Assembly: GCF_003253565.1 (NCBI RefSeq)
Contig: NZ_QKUF01000023.1
Location: 1 to 64,000 of the forward strand
DNA from: Thermosporothrix hazakensis
GTDB taxonomy: Bacteria > Chloroflexota > Ktedonobacteria > Ktedonobacterales > Ktedonobacteraceae
DNA length: 64,000 bases
Reading direction: 5' to 3'
This document shows, one piece after another, positions 61,041 to 64,000 of this stretch (position 1 is the first letter of the stretch; each line of letters starts with the position of its first letter). Under the pieces are notes generated by a model. It did not search any database. It was not told the DNA's origin and was given only the letters and a program-made list of their open reading frames with translations. A program made the position numbers and the translations under genes.

Positions 61041-62189
61041 ATGTTTGCGACCGGACTTCGTTGTTTTCGTTGTGGGCGGGTACAGCCGTTTACGCCGTCT
61101 GCGTACCTCTGCCCGCACTGTGGGGCGGCTGATGATGATCCCGGGATTCTGGATGTTCTCTATGACTATGACGCGATCGCTCCCGCTTTCGAGCAGGGGA
61201 GGGAGAAGCAGCGGCCTGATTTGTTCCGTTTCCTGCCCCTGTTGCCTGTGAATGCGGTGGGGCCGGTGCTCCCTGCTGGGGGAACGCCCCTTGTGGCTGC
61301 GCCGCGTCTGGCTCAGCGTCTGGGGCTGGCGCAGTTGTATCTGAAAGACGAGACGCGCAATCCTACCCGCTGCCTGAAAGATCGAGCGACCGCCGTCGGG
61401 GTCACGATGGCTCTGGAGCAGGGGTACAGGACGCTGTACTGTGCCTCGGCGGGCAACGCCGCGATTTCGCTGGCGGGCTTCTGTGCACATCTTGGCCTTG
61501 CCTGTCAGGTCTTTGTGCCGCATGCTGTGTCCACAACGCGTTTGCGCTGGTTGCAGCGTTACAGAGCAATCATTCATATTTCGGATGGCGACTACGATCA
61601 GGCATACGCTGAGGCCGAGGCAGCAGGGCAGGAGCAGGGATGGTATAGCCGCAATTGTGCCTGTAATCCATTTCTGGTCGAGGGGAAGAAGACCGTCGCG
61701 CTGGAGATAGGCGAACAGCTTCACTGGCAGGTTCCTGATATGGTGGTTGCTCCTGTGGGAGATGGTTGTACACTTGGGGCGATCGGAAAGGGCTTTCGTG
61801 AATTGCGGCGTCTCGGGCTGGCCGATCGCCTTCCGCGCCTGCTCGGAGTTCAGGCGGAAACAGTTCAACCAGTCGTCAGCCGCTATCATGGAGTGAAGGT
61901 CGGTGCAGATCGTGGTCCGACTGCTGCCGCCTCGATTGATGTCAAAAAGCCGCGAAACTACCTGCGCTTGCGTGCCGAGCTGGATGCCAGTTCCGGCAGT
62001 ATGCTTGCCGTGTCTGATGCCGAGATGGAAGAGGCTCGGTGCCTGCTGGCCTGCGAGGCCGGACTTGTCGCTGAACTGACCTCTGCGGCTTCACTGGCGG
62101 CACTGTTCCAACTGGCAAGGCAGGAGTCACTTCAGGGGAAAACCGCGGTTCTGGTTATCACAGGAGGGAGAAACGATGGCGATTCGTAA
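61041..62189 (+). CDS. Threonine-synthase-like PLP enzyme
   Basis: 382 residues. An N-terminal zinc-ribbon-like segment has C8, C11, C24 and C27 (CFRC...CPHC). The fold-type II PLP core has GTPLVAAPRL, then YLKDETRNPTRCLKDRATA with the Schiff-base Lys near 113. SAGNAAISLAGF binds the phosphate, and VAPVGDGCTLGAIGKGF follows. This is the layout of threonine synthases. The conserved GNFG and other substrate residues are partly changed, so cysteate- or diaminopropionate-type substrates are possible. Start ATG follows GGGAGAGC. It leads an operon with a deformylase-like protein and a GntR regulator. Confidence 0.85.
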   Translation: MFATGLRCFRCGRVQPFTPSAYLCPHCGAADDDPGILDVLYDYDAIAPAFEQGREKQRPDLFRFLPLLPVNAVGPVLPAGGTPLVAAPRLAQRLGLAQLYLKDETRNPTRCLKDRATAVGVTMALEQGYRTLYCASAGNAAISLAGFCAHLGLACQVFVPHAVSTTRLRWLQRYRAIIHISDGDYDQAYAEAEAAGQEQGWYSRNCACNPFLVEGKKTVALEIGEQLHWQVPDMVVAPVGDGCTLGAIGKGFRELRRLGLADRLPRLLGVQAETVQPVVSRYHGVKVGADRGPTAAASIDVKKPRNYLRLRAELDASSGSMLAVSDAEMEEARCLLACEAGLVAELTSAASLAALFQLARQESLQGKTAVLVITGGRNDGDS

Positions 62190-62700
62190 TGTGCTACAAC
62201 TGGGCGATCCGGGGCTGCGCGTGGTTTCGGAGCCTGTTGCCGATCCCGGGGCGCCAGAGATTGCGGCGCTGCTCACCGATTTACAGGATACTCTGACACA
62301 TTGGCGGACGACCACAACCTATGGACGCGGCATTGCTGCTCCTCAGATTGGTGTTCCCTTACGTGTCATATTCCTGCATCTGGAACAGCCCTGGCCGCTC
62401 ATCAATCCAACTATTATCGCGCATAGTGAAGAACAGATGGTGGTCTGGGACGCTTGTCTGAGTTTCCTCTGTATCTTCTGTCAGGTCTGGCGTTATCAGC
62501 AGGTTGATGTACGCTATCAGGATCTCCAGGGTGCATGGCACACCGTGCATGCGGAGGGCGACCTTGCGGAACTCTTGCAGCACGAGATAGATCATCTGGA
62601 TGGTATACTCGCTCTGGATAGAATGACAGATATCAGGACGATGTGCACACGTGAGGAGTTTGAAAAACGCTATCGTGAGCGAAGTCCTTATGCTCGTTAG
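62176..62700 (+). CDS. Peptide-deformylase-like metalloenzyme
   Basis: 174 residues. Motif 1 GRGIAAPQIG (50-59) and motif 3 QHEIDHLDG (H136, E137, H140) are intact. Motif 2 should be EGCLS; here it is DACLS (residues 92-96, Cys94 kept), so the metal ligands remain but the flanking Glu and Gly are replaced. Deformylases remove formyl from new proteins. A variant in a regulated amino-acid operon suggests a specialised formyl-group hydrolase. It overlaps the upstream gene by 14 bases. A second copy of def would be expected elsewhere in the genome. Confidence 0.88.
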   Translation: MAIRNVLQLGDPGLRVVSEPVADPGAPEIAALLTDLQDTLTHWRTTTTYGRGIAAPQIGVPLRVIFLHLEQPWPLINPTIIAHSEEQMVVWDACLSFLCIFCQVWRYQQVDVRYQDLQGAWHTVHAEGDLAELLQHEIDHLDGILALDRMTDIRTMCTREEFEKRYRERSPYAR

Positions 62701-62707
62701 AGGAGAT

Positions 62708-63355
62708 ATGGAGACGATTGGACAGCGCCGCCCTCGGCGTGAGGAGGTGCGTGAACTGATACTTGAACGGCTGCTGAAAGGCGAGCTTGCGCCCGGGAGT
62801 CGCGTGAAAGAAGTCTGGCTGGCAAACGAGCTCGGAGTGAGCCGTACCCCTTTGCGAGAAGCGCTCTTTCGTCTTGAGCAGGAGGGGTTTGTGCGTGCCG
62901 ATCCCGCTCGTGGGTTTACGGTGGTTCCTCTTACGGCGCGTGAGGTGCGAGAAATCTACCCGATTATCTGGACGCTTGAGTGTCTCGCCCTGCGCACCGC
63001 GGGTCTGGTGCATGCCGAGCAGTGCGCCGAGCTGGAACGCCTCAATGTCGAACTGGCAGAAGAGGCGGAGGCATCACAGCGACGGATCGAGCTGGATACA
63101 CGCTGGCATAGAACCCTGTTACAGCACTGTCCCAATGGGCGGCTGCTGAGGCTGATCGACGCGCAAAAGCAGGTGGCCTACCGCTATGAATGGGCCTTTA
63201 TGCGTGAGACCGAGGTGATTCCTGTTTCGGTACAACAACACGCTGAGATCATCGAGGCGCTCCGACAACAGGATCTAGAACGAGCTGTTGAGGTGCTGGA
63301 ACTGAACTGGCGATCCGGTATGGGCATGCTGTTGCAGCGGCTTGACTGGCTCTAG
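62708..63355 (+). CDS. GntR-family regulator, FCD type
   Basis: 215 residues from ATG 62708 (GAGGAG five bases upstream). The winged helix has LILERLLKGELAPGSRVKEV and ELGVSRTPLREALFRLEQEG, typical of GntR. The C-terminal all-helical FCD ligand domain reads REIYPIIWTLECLALRTAG, then IELDTRWHRTLLQHCPNGRL. The D-x-x-x-H pattern in LDTRWHRTL is the metal/effector site of the FCD family. It follows the deformylase-like gene closely and probably represses its own operon through the twin operators at 60991-61023. Confidence 0.92.
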   Translation: METIGQRRPRREEVRELILERLLKGELAPGSRVKEVWLANELGVSRTPLREALFRLEQEGFVRADPARGFTVVPLTAREVREIYPIIWTLECLALRTAGLVHAEQCAELERLNVELAEEAEASQRRIELDTRWHRTLLQHCPNGRLLRLIDAQKQVAYRYEWAFMRETEVIPVSVQQHAEIIEALRQQDLERAVEVLELNWRSGMGMLLQRLDWL

Positions 63356-63397
63356 TATTCGCGTGCGTATGATGGACGTCGTTCAATGTGATGTTGT

Positions 63398-63437
63398 GGC
63401 TCTCTCTTTGGTTGGGAAATCGAAGGGAGAGCCTTTC
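63398..63437 (+). terminator. Terminator of the GntR operon
   Basis: GGCTCTC (63398-63404) and GAGAGCC (63427-63433), then TTTCAT. Confidence 0.5.
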
Positions 63438-63665
63438 ATATATGGTAGAGACGGCTCAACAGGCAGAAACAGAAGCCTCTTCGCTTGCATCGACCTCGCT
63501 TTTTTGATTACAATCTGAATATAATTTAGCAAATGTTAAACTGTTTAATCCTTAAAGTGAGAGCTGAGAAGCGGCGTGCCCATGCCGAAGGTGTCTCTCA
63601 CTTTCTGGTATACCTATTGTCCTTTGCAAGTCTGCTTGCTATTTCTGGTGTGTATAGAGAGGTCC
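63438..63665. promoter_or_regulatory. Upstream region of the terminal lipoprotein gene
   Basis: No gene seen. TATAAT at 63520-63525 could be a -10 box, but no good -35 lies at the right distance. Confidence 0.4.
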
Positions 63666-64000
63666 ATGATGCAACCCACCACGCAAAGGCGGAAAGCCTT
63701 CATTCTTTTGTTGCTCTGTGGCTTGCTATGCTGTCTTGTTCTCAGCGCTTGCGGCGATCCCGTTTCTCCTGAGACGACTACGCTGCCGAAGCCGACGCTT
63801 GTCTATACCGGTAAAGACTTCACCGTCAAATATCTGCAAGGATGGTCACAAGAAGAGAATGCGAACAGGCGCCTGGTGGCTTTCCATTCCACTCCCGATA
63901 AAGATATGTACGATGCTCGCACCGATAGCACAATCACCATCGGAAGTGTTGATACTACAGCGACAGCACAGCAGTTCATTGAAAAGCAGCTCCTCGATCT
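63666..64000 (+). CDS. Lipoprotein, 3' end outside the window
   Basis: Starts with ATG at 63666 (GAGAGG five bases upstream; ATG 63669 also possible). The N-terminus is a lipoprotein signal: QRRKAF, a Leu/Cys-rich core, lipobox LSAC near residue 30. A Thr/Pro linker (TTTLPKPTL) follows, then a domain starting VYTGKDFTVKYLQGWSQEEN with VAFHST and TITIGSVD. The domain resembles small surface lipoproteins of the PsbP/DUF1795 type by pattern, but family is not secure. Reading frame is open to the end of the window. Confidence 0.75.
   Translation, partial: MMQPTTQRRKAFILLLLCGLLCCLVLSACGDPVSPETTTLPKPTLVYTGKDFTVKYLQGWSQEENANRRLVAFHSTPDKDMYDARTDSTITIGSVDTTATAQQFIEKQLLD

Noticed and set aside
1-64000. 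tRNA or rRNA genes, prophage or conjugation genes
   Set aside because: No T-arm GGTTCGAATCC-type pattern, rRNA block, integrase, capsid or transfer protein was found.

Overview
The window looks like chromosomal DNA of a soil-type Chloroflexota, most likely class Ktedonobacteria. This is an inference from moderate GC, good Shine-Dalgarno motifs, many ABC and MFS transporters, sugar and alcohol dehydrogenases, large ATPase-TPR signalling proteins, and family choices typical of that class. No rRNA, tRNA, CRISPR array or intact transposase was seen. Gene order is mixed-strand with short operons, and at least nine genes are broken, so much of the window is accessory and turning over.

Layout. 0-4 kb: Nudix pseudogene cut near a transposon-like hairpin, an EmrB/QacA drug exporter behind an AT-rich palindrome, a frameshifted DUF1772 gene and a small membrane protein. 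4.5-8.3 kb: ArsB-like transporter with universal stress protein, a deletion scar of a divergent TetR/monooxygenase pair, and chromate transporter ChrA. 8.4-10.5 kb: an alpha-xenorhabdolysin (XaxA/YaxA)-like protein and a HAD-like protein. 11-16.2 kb: a LacI regulator whose own promoter and that of a sugar-type SDR share the palindrome AAATCGATTT. Between them lie an alpha/beta hydrolase, a phosphotransferase and a PTP-like phosphatase. 16.5-20.6 kb: Rrf2 regulator with thioredoxin-reductase-like flavoprotein, two zinc alcohol dehydrogenases and a VOC protein. 21-25 kb: broken CPBP protease, a nucleotidyltransferase plus partner module, a 101-bp tandem repeat, and an orphan hairpin cluster resembling an omega RNA.

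25.2-32.7 kb is the most interesting region. A 131-residue protein with an amphipathic, HeLo/Bell-like N-terminus ends in a motif (ITGNxNAxVQGGG) that recurs at the extreme N-terminus of a nearby NB-ARC/TPR NLR-like ATPase. This matches bacterial amyloid-signalling NLR/effector pairs, which work like HET-s or RHIM necroptosis systems. A second ATPase-TPR gene next door is split by one frameshift.

32.9-47.4 kb: KimA-like transporter with a duplicated C-terminal domain behind a structured leader, a nonsense-riddled TIM-barrel gene, a secreted DUF2690 protein with a strong promoter, a three-gene ABC system with an M1-peptidase-like ectodomain, a lipoprotein, a TMEM175-like channel, a protein of six tandem helix-turn-helix-like modules, a VOC protein and an esterase. 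47.7-56.7 kb: GH4 glycosidase divergent from an AraC regulator, two related MHS-family transporters, and a sensor kinase, response regulator and hydroxybutyrate-dehydrogenase-like SDR in one operon. 56.9-64 kb: degraded membrane protein, DrrAB-type ABC exporter, remnants of an MBL hydrolase and a TetR gene, an operon of threonine-synthase-like, peptide-deformylase-like and GntR genes behind twin ATTGTATACAAT palindromes, and the start of a lipoprotein gene.
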